In this document: positions 44,551 through 52,658 of the stretch, piece by piece
Numbering within the stretch: the stretch's first letter is position 1
Layout: every line of letters starts with the position of its first letter
DNA from: Rhodococcus_G sp042879035
GTDB lineage: Bacteria; Actinomycetota; Actinomycetes; Mycobacteriales; Mycobacteriaceae
Assembly: GCF_042879035.1 (NCBI RefSeq)
Contig: NZ_JBIAOU010000001.1
Span: 992,001 to 1,056,000, forward strand
DNA length: 64,000 nt
Direction of reading: 5' to 3'
The notes under the pieces: generated by a model
What the model saw: only the letters and a program-made list of their open reading frames with translations
The model's database searches: none
Told to the model about the DNA's origin: nothing
Program-made: the position numbers and the translations under genes

Positions 44551-44569
44551 CCAGGCAAGGCTAGCCGAA
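44551..44569 (-). promoter_or_regulatory. Candidate IdeR/DtxR box upstream of siderophore-binding lipoprotein
   Basis: The sequence AGGCAAGGCTAGCCGAAA region matches 13 of 19 positions of the IdeR consensus, including the central AGGCTA. It lies between the divergent lipoprotein and formate-dehydrogenase-like genes. Function and position agree with iron repression, but the match is weaker than the box at 24532. Confidence 0.6.
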
Positions 44570-44630
44570 ACCCGCCCGGGACGGGACCACCCGGGTTTCG
44601 CCGAATCTCCGGACACGCCAGTATGGACGC

Positions 44631-46943
44631 ATGACGCGCACTGCCCCCTCCCAGGACATCGACGAATCCGACCTCGTCGTCACGCATCCCAAGGATCACG
44701 CCGCAGGTGTGAAGGCAGTCGCGGTGTCGATGCAGCGGGCGGTCGAGCAGATGGGCACGGTGCGCACCGCGCAGACGCTGCCTCGCCTGAACCAGCGACA
44801 CGGATTCGACTGCCCCGGTTGCGCGTGGCCCGAGACGCCCGGGCACCGCAAGCCTGCGGAGTTCTGCGAGAACGGGGCGAAGGCCGTCGCGGAGGAGGCG
44901 ACGCTGCGGACCGTCACGCCGGAGTTCTTCGCCGCACATTCCGTCGCGGAGTTGGCCGGGAAGACGGACTTCTGGCTCGGCCGGCAGGGCCGACTGACCC
45001 ACCCGATGGTGCTGCGGCCCGGGGCGTCCCACTACACACCGATCGGCTGGGACGAGGCGTACCGGGTGATCGCCGACGAGCTGCGCGCGCTGCCGACCCC
45101 GGACCAGGCGGTCTTCTACACGTCCGGCCGCACCAGCAACGAGGCCGCGTTCCTGTACCAGTTGATGATCCGCAGCTTCGGCACGAACAACATGCCGGAC
45201 TGTTCGAACATGTGTCACGAGTCGTCGGGCAGCGCGCTGTCGGAGTCGATCGGCATCGGCAAGGGTTCGGTAACGGTCCCCGACCTCGAGTTCGCCGACC
45301 TGATCCTGATCGCCGGCCAGAACCCCGGCACCAATCATCCACGCATGCTCTCGACGCTCGAGGCGGCGAAAGGCAACGGCGCCAAGATCATCGCGATCAA
45401 CCCGCTCCCCGAGGCAGGCCTGTTGCGATTCAAGGATCCGCAGAAGATCGGCGGTGTGGTCGGGCGGGGCGTCGACATCGCCGACGAGTTCCTCCAAATC
45501 CGGCTCGGCGGCGACATGGCGCTGTTCCGCGGCCTGGGCCGGCTGCTGCTCGAGGCCGACGACGCCGCGCCGGGCACCGTCGTGGACCGGGCCTTCGTCG
45601 ACGCGCACTGCGCGGGCTTCGACGAGTACGAAAGGGCCGCTCGGGCGGTCGACTTCGACACCGTGCTCGACGCGACCGGCCTGACCATGACGCAGCTGAG
45701 GGAGACGGCGGAGGCCCTGATCCGCTCCGAGCGCACGATCGCCTGCTGGGCAATGGGTTTGACGCAGCAGACGCACGGCGTCGCGACCATCCAGGAACTG
45801 ACGAACCTGCTGCTGATGCGCGGCATGATCGGCAAGCCGGGCGCCGGGCTGTGCCCGGTCCGCGGGCACTCGAACGTGCAGGGCGACCGCACGATGGGCA
45901 TCTGGGAGAAGATGCCGGACGCGTTCCTCGACTCCCTCGACCGCGAGTTCGGCATCACCAGTCCCCGCAAGCACGGACTCGACACCGTCGACGCGATCCG
46001 CGCCATGCGAGACGGTGAGGCGACCGTGTTCGTGGCGATGGGCGGCAACTTCCTGCGGGCCACCCCCGACACCGCAGCGACGGAGGACGCGCTGCGCCGC
46101 TGCCGCCTCACCGTTCAGGTGTCGACCAAGTTGAACCGTTCGCATGTGGTCACCGGCGAGACCGCGTTGATCCTGCCGACCCTCGGCCGCACCGACAAGG
46201 ACATCCAGGCGGGCGGCAAACAGGTTGTCTCCGTCGAGGATTCGATGTCGATGGTGCACCTGTCGCGCGGCAACCTGACCCCGGTCAGCGAGCACCTGCG
46301 CAGCGAGGTCGCCATCGTCTGCGATCTCGCACGGGAACTGTTCGGAGCCGGCCACAGTGTCCCGTGGGCGGCGCTGTCCGCGGACTACGACCGGATCCGC
46401 GACGCGATCTCCCGGGTGGTGCCGGGGTGCGAGAACTACAACGAGCGCGTCCGCCGCCCCGACGGGTTCCAGTTGCCGCACCCGCCGCGGGACCGTCGGG
46501 AGTTCCCCACCCACACCGGCAAGGCCAACTTCGCGGCCGGCGAGTTGCGGTGGGTGCCCGCACCGCCCGGGCGGCTGATCCTGCAGACGATGCGCAGCCA
46601 CGACCAGTACAACACCACCATCTACGGCCTCGACGACCGCTACCGCGGCGTCAAGGGCGGCCGCCGGGTGATCTTCGTGTCCGCCGCCGACCTCGTCGAG
46701 CTCGGTCTGATCGACGGCGCGCGGGTCGACGTCGTGTCCGAGTGGACCGCCGCGGACGGCACGGTCGAGGAGCGGCGGGTGCACGACTTCCGCGTCGTCG
46801 AGTACTCCACCCCCAAGGGGAATGCGGCCGCCTACTATCCCGAGACCAATCCGCTGATCCCGCTCGACCACGTTGCCGCGAAATCGAACACGCCGGTGTC
46901 GAAGGCTGTCGTGGTGCGGCTGGAGCCGGTCGGGAGCAACTGA
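44631..46943 (+). CDS. Formate dehydrogenase-like molybdopterin oxidoreductase (FdhF/YdeP type)
   Basis: A 770-residue molybdopterin-binding oxidoreductase of the FdhF/YdeP branch. Candidate iron-sulfur cysteines are C61, C64 and C79 (CPGC and FCENG). MPDCSNMCHESSG is near the Mo ligand and LTNLLLMRGMIGKPGAGLCP matches the family. It may oxidise formate or act in acid or anaerobic response, as YdeP is thought to; no electron-transfer subunits are adjacent. The fdhD gene follows with a 1-bp overlap, consistent with its need for sulfurated cofactor. Confidence 0.88.
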   Translation: MTRTAPSQDIDESDLVVTHPKDHAAGVKAVAVSMQRAVEQMGTVRTAQTLPRLNQRHGFDCPGCAWPETPGHRKPAEFCENGAKAVAEEATLRTVTPEFFAAHSVAELAGKTDFWLGRQGRLTHPMVLRPGASHYTPIGWDEAYRVIADELRALPTPDQAVFYTSGRTSNEAAFLYQLMIRSFGTNNMPDCSNMCHESSGSALSESIGIGKGSVTVPDLEFADLILIAGQNPGTNHPRMLSTLEAAKGNGAKIIAINPLPEAGLLRFKDPQKIGGVVGRGVDIADEFLQIRLGGDMALFRGLGRLLLEADDAAPGTVVDRAFVDAHCAGFDEYERAARAVDFDTVLDATGLTMTQLRETAEALIRSERTIACWAMGLTQQTHGVATIQELTNLLLMRGMIGKPGAGLCPVRGHSNVQGDRTMGIWEKMPDAFLDSLDREFGITSPRKHGLDTVDAIRAMRDGEATVFVAMGGNFLRATPDTAATEDALRRCRLTVQVSTKLNRSHVVTGETALILPTLGRTDKDIQAGGKQVVSVEDSMSMVHLSRGNLTPVSEHLRSEVAIVCDLARELFGAGHSVPWAALSADYDRIRDAISRVVPGCENYNERVRRPDGFQLPHPPRDRREFPTHTGKANFAAGELRWVPAPPGRLILQTMRSHDQYNTTIYGLDDRYRGVKGGRRVIFVSAADLVELGLIDGARVDVVSEWTAADGTVEERRVHDFRVVEYSTPKGNAAAYYPETNPLIPLDHVAAKSNTPVSKAVVVRLEPVGSN

Positions 46944-47767
46944 TGGGACGCGTCACCGCCCGGCGACCGGTGCTGCGGATCGGCCCGCACGGCGCCGTCC
47001 GCCGCCCGGACAGTCTGGCCGTCGAGGAGCCGCTCGAGATTCGCATGAGCGGACGGTCCCTGAGCGTGACGATGCGCACCCCCGGCCACGACATCGACCT
47101 GGTGCACGGATTCCTGCTCGGCGAGGGCATCATCCGTTCCGCCGCGGACGTCGCGGTCATCCGGTACTGCGACGGCGTCGACGAGGACGGGGCGAACACC
47201 TACAACGTGCTCGACGTCGCACTCGCGTCGGGAGTCCCGGAACCGGTTGTCGCGCAACGGAACTTCCTGAGCACGTCCGCGTGCGGGGTGTGCGGCAAGG
47301 CGTCCCTCGACGCGGTGCGCGTCCGGGCACCGTACGACCTGGAGGCCTCTCCGCTGACGGTGCCCGCGGCCGTGCTGGCGTCGCTGCCCGAGACGATGCG
47401 CACCCGTCAACGGGTGTTCGACTCCACCGGCGGACTCCACGCGGCGGGCCTGTTCACGGCGGACGGAGCGCTGCTCGCGCTGCGGGAGGACGTCGGCAGG
47501 CACAATGCCGTCGACAAGGTCCTCGGTTGGGCCCTGACCGACGGCCGGGTGCCGCTGTCGGAGGCGATCCTCGCGGTCAGTGGACGCGTGTCGTTCGAAC
47601 TCGTCCAGAAGGCGGTCGTCGCCGGCGTGCCGATGCTGACGGCGGTGTCGGCGCCCTCGTCCCTCGCGGTCGACCTCGCCGCGGAGTCGTCGCTGACACT
47701 GGTCGGCTTCCTCCGCGGCGAGACCATGAACGTCTACACCGGCGAGCAGCGGATCAAGCTGCCCTGA
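46943..47767 (+). CDS. fdhD: Formate dehydrogenase accessory sulfurtransferase FdhD
   Basis: A 274-residue FdhD that sulfurates the molybdenum cofactor of formate dehydrogenase using a persulfide on its cysteines. The STSACGVCGKAS motif carries the two reactive Cys residues, and LLALREDVGRHNAVDKVLG is the second family motif. ATG 46943 overlaps the preceding stop by one base (TGATG). It ends an operon with the molybdoenzyme. Confidence 0.95.
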   Translation: MGRVTARRPVLRIGPHGAVRRPDSLAVEEPLEIRMSGRSLSVTMRTPGHDIDLVHGFLLGEGIIRSAADVAVIRYCDGVDEDGANTYNVLDVALASGVPEPVVAQRNFLSTSACGVCGKASLDAVRVRAPYDLEASPLTVPAAVLASLPETMRTRQRVFDSTGGLHAAGLFTADGALLALREDVGRHNAVDKVLGWALTDGRVPLSEAILAVSGRVSFELVQKAVVAGVPMLTAVSAPSSLAVDLAAESSLTLVGFLRGETMNVYTGEQRIKLP

Positions 47768-47790
47768 CGCGCGACAACCCCCGGCCGCGA

Positions 47791-47880
47791 AACCCCTGTG
47801 CACACGGGTTCTCCCGCGCGCACAGGGGTTCCGGACGCCGAAACGGGGTGTGCACGGTCGAACACCCCTGTGCACACCCC
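47791..47880. repeat. Two intergenic palindromic hairpins between fdhD and MBL gene
   Basis: Hairpin 1 pairs AACCCCTGTGC (47791-47801) with GCACAGGGGTT (47820-47830). Hairpin 2 pairs GGGGTGTGCAC (47845-47855) with GTGCACACCCC (47870-47880). Both share the CCTGTGCACAC motif. They lie between convergent genes and could terminate both. Confidence 0.8.
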
Positions 47881-47889
47881 GCCCGCGTC

Positions 47890-48522
47890 TCAGCTGCCCC
47901 GCCTGATCCACTCCTCGAGGTGCGGCGACTCGGTGCCGATCGTGGTGCCGTCGCCGTGACCGGTGTGGACCTTCGTCTCCGGCGGGAGCGCGAACAGCTT
48001 GTCGCGGATCGAGCCGATGATCGTCGGGAAGTCCGAGTAGGAGCGTCCCGTCGCTCCCGGGCCGCCGGAGAACAGGGTGTCGCCGGTGAACAGCTCCCCC
48101 GCCTCGGGCAGGTACAGGCACGTCGATCCCGGCGAGTGACCGGGCGTGGCGATGGCCTGGATGTCGGTGCCCGCCACCGAGATCCGCTGACCGTCCTCCA
48201 GCAACCCGTGATTCACGCCGGGGTGCGTCATCTCCCACAGCACGTCGTCGGCGGGGTTCAGCAGGATCGGCGCGTCGAGCCGCTGCGCGAGCTCCGGCGC
48301 GACGGTGACGTGGTCGTTGTGCCCGTGCGTGCACACGATCGCGACGACCCTCCGGCCACCGACCGCGTCGACGATCGGCTGCGCGGTGTGCGCGGCGTCG
48401 ACGATCACGACCTCGTCGTCGTCACCGATCAGCCAGATGTTGTTGTCGACGTCCCAGGTGCCGCCGTCGAGGCTGAACGTGCCCGACGTGACGACCCGGT
48501 CGACGCGCAGTGCACCGCTCAC
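47890..48522 (-). CDS. MBL-fold hydrolase of the mycothiol formaldehyde pathway
   Basis: A 210-residue metallo-beta-lactamase-fold hydrolase. The metal-binding motif CTHGHNDHV and the downstream ATPGHSPGSTCLYL are seen. GTG 48522 overlaps the mscR stop by 4 bp. The same pair (mscR-MBL) exists in mycobacteria (Rv2259-Rv2260 from memory). It may hydrolyse S-formylmycothiol to formate and mycothiol; this is inferred from the pairing, and biochemical proof is lacking in what I know. Confidence 0.88.
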   Translation of the reverse strand: MSGALRVDRVVTSGTFSLDGGTWDVDNNIWLIGDDDEVVIVDAAHTAQPIVDAVGGRRVVAIVCTHGHNDHVTVAPELAQRLDAPILLNPADDVLWEMTHPGVNHGLLEDGQRISVAGTDIQAIATPGHSPGSTCLYLPEAGELFTGDTLFSGGPGATGRSYSDFPTIIGSIRDKLFALPPETKVHTGHGDGTTIGTESPHLEEWIRRGS

Positions 48523-49607
48523 AGCACGACCACCGAGCGCAGCACCTCGCCGCGGTGCATCGACTCGAAGGCCTCCTCGACCTGGTCGAGGGCGATCCGC
48601 TCGGAGACGAACTTCTCCAGCGGAAGCCGGCCCTGCTGGTAGAGGTCGACGAGCATCGGGAAGTCGCGCTCGGGCAGGCAGTCGCCGTACCACGACGACT
48701 TGAGCGACCCGCCGCGCGAGAAGAAGTCGACGAGCGGCATCTCGAGGGTCATGTCCGGGGTCGGGACGCCGACGAGGACGACGGTACCGGCGAGGTCGCG
48801 GGCGTAGAAGGCCTGCTTCCAGGTCTCGGGGCGGCCGACGGCGTCGACGACGACGTCGGCGCCGAAGCCGCCGGTGAGTTCCTGCACGGCCTCGATCACG
48901 TCGTCGACCTCGGCGGCGTTGATCGTGTGCGTGGCGCCCAGGTCGGTGGCCCACTCCAGCTTCTTCGGGTCGCGGTCGATCGCGATGATCGTGCCCGCCC
49001 CGGCGAGGCGGGATCCCATGATCGCGGCGTCACCGACACCGCCGCAGCCGATGACGGCGACCGAGTCGCCGCGGCCGACGTTGCCGGTGTTCACGGCGGC
49101 ACCGAGGCCGGCCATCACGCCGCAGCCGAGGAGTCCGACGACGGCGGGGTCGGCGGACGGGTCGACCTTGGTGCACTGGCCGGCGTGGACGAGGGTCTTG
49201 TCCGCGAACGCGCCGATGCCCAGCGCGGGGGTCAGCTCGGTGCCGTCCTCGAGGGTCATCTTCCGGGTGGCGTTGAAGGTGTCGAAGCAGTACTGCGGGC
49301 GGCCGCGCTTGCAGGCGCGACACTGGCCGCACACGGCGCGCCAGTTCAGCACGACGAAGTCGCCGACGGCGACGGATTCGACTCCCTCGCCGACACTTTC
49401 AACGACACCGGACGCCTCGTGGCCGAGCAGGAAGGGGTACTCGTCGTTGATGCCACCCTCACGGTAGGTCAGGTCGGTGTGGCAGACGCCGCACGCGGCG
49501 ATCGCGACGACGACCTCGCCCGGGCCGGGGTCGGGAATCGTGATCGGGACGATCTCCACCGGGGCGCCCTTCGAGCGCGCGATCACACCTCGAACCTGCT
49601 GCGGCAT
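48519..49607 (-). CDS. mscR: S-(hydroxymethyl)mycothiol dehydrogenase / mycothiol-dependent nitrosothiol reductase
   Basis: A 362-residue zinc-dependent alcohol dehydrogenase, class III-like. Catalytic zinc residues appear in CGVCHTD and GHEASG; structural zinc cysteines in CGQCRACKRGRPQYC. The NAD-binding VIGCGGVGDAA is present. MscR oxidises S-hydroxymethylmycothiol and reduces S-nitrosomycothiol, so it needs mycothiol, an actinobacterial thiol. ATG 49607 begins MPQQVRGVIARSKGAPVE, the family start. It forms an operon with the MBL gene. Confidence 0.93.
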   Translation of the reverse strand: MPQQVRGVIARSKGAPVEIVPITIPDPGPGEVVVAIAACGVCHTDLTYREGGINDEYPFLLGHEASGVVESVGEGVESVAVGDFVVLNWRAVCGQCRACKRGRPQYCFDTFNATRKMTLEDGTELTPALGIGAFADKTLVHAGQCTKVDPSADPAVVGLLGCGVMAGLGAAVNTGNVGRGDSVAVIGCGGVGDAAIMGSRLAGAGTIIAIDRDPKKLEWATDLGATHTINAAEVDDVIEAVQELTGGFGADVVVDAVGRPETWKQAFYARDLAGTVVLVGVPTPDMTLEMPLVDFFSRGGSLKSSWYGDCLPERDFPMLVDLYQQGRLPLEKFVSERIALDQVEEAFESMHRGEVLRSVVVL

Positions 49608-49741
49608 GGTTTGGTCTCCTCCTGTGTCGACGTCGCGGGTGCAGGCATTGCGTCCCGCATGTCGACGGTAGCCCGATGCACCGGGCGCGCGACCTGACCG
49701 AAAGGATGGTTCCACCTGACCGAAATACCAGTGCCCCGGCG

Positions 49742-51025
49742 TCAGTGCGCGGCGCGGACCCCGGCCTCGGCCGCCAGCGCCGCGGCCTCGCCGCGGGTTC
49801 CGACCCCGAGTTTCCGTAGCACGGCGGCCACGTGGAACTTCACGGTGCTCTCGCTCACCTGGAGCCGCTCGGCGATCACCCGGTTGCGTCGACCGGCGAC
49901 GAGGTGTTCGAGCACCTCGATCTCGCGCGGACCGAGGACCGACAGGGCGTGACTGCCCTCCCCCGATTCGGCGTGGTCGAGCGGCAGCGTCGCCGACAGC
50001 CGCGACCCCCACCCGGCAGTCGACTCGGATGCGTACGTGCCGCCCAGCGTTTCGATACGGGGTCGCAGCTGACGGGCCAGCTCGGCCAGGTCGACGGCGC
50101 CGCGGCCGTCGTCGCGGACGTCGATCAGCAGGTTGGCACCGTCGCAGTCCCAGGCCACGCGCACCCGGCTCAGATCGGGCTGGACCACCAGCCCCAGCAC
50201 CGCGCCCCGCACCACGGCCCGCGCGGCGTGCGCGACCTCGCCGGGCAGACCGCGCCCACCCACGGGTGGGTCGACGAACTCGACGGCGATCCCCTCCGGG
50301 ACCAGCCCGCGCAGTTCGCCCCGCAGCCGGGCGAACGCGGTGGTGACGGCTTCCTCCGCCATCTCGCGGTGCTGGTCGACGGCGGTGCGCAGCCCGATCA
50401 GCGCCGAGGTCGCCGATTCGCGGGCGGTCGCGCGGGCCCGCGTGTCGTCGAGGTCCGGCGACCGCAGGGTCGCGAGGATCGTCTCGAGCGTCGCGGCGTG
50501 GGCGGCGGTGAGTTCGGCGACGGTCCGGGCGCGTTCGGCGGACGCGGCCCGGGATTCGGCGAGGTAGGCGGGGCTGGCGTGTCGTACCTGCAGTTGGATG
50601 CCGAGCGCGACGACCGCGAACTGGGCCGCCAGCAGCCCGGCGTCGATGTCGGGCTTGCCGCGTGGCACGACGACGAGCAGCGTGTCGGTGCGGTCGAGGA
50701 TCGCGTGGACGGGATGCTCCCGACCGCCGAGTGTCGCGGTGCCGCGGTGCACGATCGACGAATCCGCCCGCGCCGGGCCGATGTCGGTCCGCAGCCGGTC
50801 GAGTTCGGCGACCGTCACCTTCTCCACGACGCGGGGGTCGCCCGCGACCTTGCGGGGACGACCGGTGCACTCGCGGGTGAAGATCACCAGCGCGGTGTGC
50901 GGAACCTGGGCCGCGATCTGCGCGGAGAACCGCCGACCGATGTCGGGCAGGGGGCCGACGAGTACCCCGCGCAGGCCGTCGAGCCGTTCCCGTTCCCGTT
51001 CCGCGCTGCCGCTCATGGGCACCAT
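49742..51025 (-). CDS. LuxR-type regulator with ATPase-like sensor domain
   Basis: A 427-residue protein. The C-terminal LuxR HTH (about residues 362-422, LGPREIEVLEHLVAGRRNRVIAERLQ region with SESTVKFHVAAVLRKLGV) is clear. Before it, DVRDDGRGAVDLAELARQ and GGTYASESTAGWGSRLSATL resemble the ATP-binding part of histidine kinases (HATPase). The N-terminal about 230 residues may sense a signal. No receiver domain is seen. ATG 51025 is used; ATG 51016 is possible. It follows mscR at a 134-bp distance in the same direction. Confidence 0.8.
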   Translation of the reverse strand: MVPMSGSAERERERLDGLRGVLVGPLPDIGRRFSAQIAAQVPHTALVIFTRECTGRPRKVAGDPRVVEKVTVAELDRLRTDIGPARADSSIVHRGTATLGGREHPVHAILDRTDTLLVVVPRGKPDIDAGLLAAQFAVVALGIQLQVRHASPAYLAESRAASAERARTVAELTAAHAATLETILATLRSPDLDDTRARATARESATSALIGLRTAVDQHREMAEEAVTTAFARLRGELRGLVPEGIAVEFVDPPVGGRGLPGEVAHAARAVVRGAVLGLVVQPDLSRVRVAWDCDGANLLIDVRDDGRGAVDLAELARQLRPRIETLGGTYASESTAGWGSRLSATLPLDHAESGEGSHALSVLGPREIEVLEHLVAGRRNRVIAERLQVSESTVKFHVAAVLRKLGVGTRGEAAALAAEAGVRAAH

Positions 51026-51038
51026 GATGCGCTACGCG

Positions 51039-51084
51039 CAGTGGTGCACTTTCGGACGGTCGGGCGTCCGTAAGTGCACCACTG
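51039..51084. repeat. Long palindromic hairpin between pcaJ and the LuxR-type gene
   Basis: CAGTGGTGCACTTTCGGACG (51039-51058) pairs with CGTCCGTAAGTGCACCACTG (51065-51084) at 19 of 20 positions around a 6-nt loop. It starts 6 bp after the pcaJ stop and ends 14 bp before the LuxR-type start. Terminator or dispersed repeat. The CGCAGTGGTG arm recurs at 57154. Confidence 0.88.
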
Positions 51085-51089
51085 ACCGG

Positions 51090-51734
51090 TCAGTTCGCCG
51101 GGACCTCGACGAGCAGCGGCGCGTCCGTCCTGGCGACGACCTCGTCGACGCTGACGCCCGGCGCGGTCTCCACCAGACGGAAACCGTCCTCGGTCACGTC
51201 GAGGACCGCGAGGTCGGTGATGACGCGGTTCACGCAGCGCTCACCGGTCAGCGGCAGGGAGCACTCGGCGACGATCTTCGATTCGCCGGACTTGCTGCAG
51301 TGGTCGGTGAGGACGATGACGCGCTTGGCCCCGTGGACGAGGTCCATCGCGCCGCCCATTCCCTTGACCATGGCGCCGGGGATCATCCAGTTCGCCAGGT
51401 CGCCGCTCTGGCTGACCTGCATCGCGCCCAGGACCGCGACGTCCACCTGACCGCCGCGGATCATCCCGAACGACTGCGCCGAGTCGAAGTACGACGCCCC
51501 GGACAGAACCGTGATGGTCTCCTTGCCCGCGTTGATCAGGTCGGGATCGACCTCGTCCTCGTACGGGTACGGCCCGACTCCGAGGACACCGTTCTCGGAG
51601 TGCAGGATCACCTCGACGCCGTCCGGGATGTGGTTCGGGATCAGCGTCGGCATACCGATGCCGAGGTTGACGTACTGGCCGTCCTCGAGTTCGCGCGCGG
51701 CGCGGGCCGCCATCTCGTCCCTGGTCCAGCTCAT
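51090..51734 (-). CDS. pcaJ: 3-oxoadipate CoA-transferase subunit B
   Basis: A 214-residue beta subunit of a family I CoA-transferase that moves CoA from succinyl-CoA to 3-oxoadipate. The active-site glutamate motif HSENGVLGVGPYP is present, as is NLGIGMPTLIPNHIPDG. ATG 51734 overlaps the pcaI stop by 4 bp. The alternative is another 3-oxoacid transferase (scoB), but the neighbouring pca genes favour this one. Confidence 0.92.
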   Translation of the reverse strand: MSWTRDEMAARAARELEDGQYVNLGIGMPTLIPNHIPDGVEVILHSENGVLGVGPYPYEDEVDPDLINAGKETITVLSGASYFDSAQSFGMIRGGQVDVAVLGAMQVSQSGDLANWMIPGAMVKGMGGAMDLVHGAKRVIVLTDHCSKSGESKIVAECSLPLTGERCVNRVITDLAVLDVTEDGFRLVETAPGVSVDEVVARTDAPLLVEVPAN

Positions 51735-52480
51735 TTCCGCACCGTCCTGATCTCGATCGGCTTCTCCTGGGTCACCGGCACGTGCACGACCCGCTGGACG
51801 TGGATGCCGGGGGTGTGCACCTCGTCCGGATCGATCTCGCCGGGCTCGACGAGGTGCTCGACCTCGGCGATGGTGATCCGCCCCGCGGCGGCCGCGGGCG
51901 GATTGAAGTTGCGTCCGCTCTTGCGGTACACGAGGTTGCCGTGCCGGTCACCCTTCCAGGCGTGGACGAGCGCGTAGTCGGTGACGATCGCGCGCTCCAT
52001 CACGTAGGTGACGCCGTCGAATTCGCGGGTCTCCTTCGGCGGGCTCGCAACCGCGACCTCGCCGTTCGCGTCGTAGCGCCGCGGCAGGCCCCCGGTTGCG
52101 ACCTGCGTTCCGACGCCGGCGGGGGTGAAGAACGCGGGGATGCCCGCGCCACCCGCGCGCATCCGTTCGGCAAGCGAGCCCTGCGGCGTCAGCTCGACCT
52201 CGAGCTCACCGGCCAGGTACTGCCGCGCGAACTCCTTGTTCTGCCCGACGTACGAGCTGATCGTTCGCCGGATCCGGCGGGCGGCGAGCAGTGTGCCCAG
52301 GCCGAACCCGTCGAGACCGAGGTTGTTGGTGACGGTCTCGAGTTCGGCCGCACCCTGCTCGAGCAGCGCCGCGATGAGCGCCTCCGGCACACCGACCAGA
52401 CCGAAACCGCCGACCGCGAGGGAGGCGCCGTCGGGAATGTCGGCGACCGCCTCGGCTGCTGTGGGAATGACTTTGTCCAT
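51731..52480 (-). CDS. pcaI: 3-oxoadipate CoA-transferase subunit A
   Basis: A 249-residue alpha subunit of the same CoA-transferase as PcaJ. The CoA-binding glycine motif GGFGLVGVPEALIAAL and PAFFTPAGVGTQVATGGLPR are characteristic. ATG 52480 was chosen. It diverges from pcaB with about 180 bp between the starts; that gap holds three repeated candidate regulator sites. Confidence 0.92.
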   Translation of the reverse strand: MDKVIPTAAEAVADIPDGASLAVGGFGLVGVPEALIAALLEQGAAELETVTNNLGLDGFGLGTLLAARRIRRTISSYVGQNKEFARQYLAGELEVELTPQGSLAERMRAGGAGIPAFFTPAGVGTQVATGGLPRRYDANGEVAVASPPKETREFDGVTYVMERAIVTDYALVHAWKGDRHGNLVYRKSGRNFNPPAAAAGRITIAEVEHLVEPGEIDPDEVHTPGIHVQRVVHVPVTQEKPIEIRTVRK

Positions 52481-52504
52481 CACGTCGACCACGATAGCGC
52501 ATCG

Positions 52505-52599
52505 TCCGCATTGTGAACACCCATCCGCTATGCGAACATTCTCGGGGGTTGCCGGCGTCTCCGGCCCCCGGCCGGGCCTATGCTTGTTCGCAGAGCGGC
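52505..52599. promoter_or_regulatory. pcaI-pcaB control region with three similar sites
   Basis: TCCGCATTGTGAAC (52505-52518), TCCGCTATGCGAAC (52524-52537) and, inverted, GTTCGCAGAGCGGC (52586-52599) are near-copies of one 14-mer. The last two share 12 of the first 13 bases when aligned on opposite strands. A TATGCT -10 hexamer for pcaB lies at 52579-52584 with no good -35, as expected for an activated promoter. The IclR-type PcaR encoded 2.6 kb downstream is the natural candidate to bind. Confidence 0.65.
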
Positions 52600-52658
52600 T
52601 CGATGTGCACCACGCGAACATCTCCCGCAGCAAGGAACCCGACGGAAAGGCCCGAGTC

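Noticed and set aside
44490..46871. 793-codon minus-strand open frame opposite the molybdoenzyme gene
   Set aside because: The translation has no family-like motif and is Arg/Asp/Gly/Val-rich, the usual shadow of a GC-rich gene.
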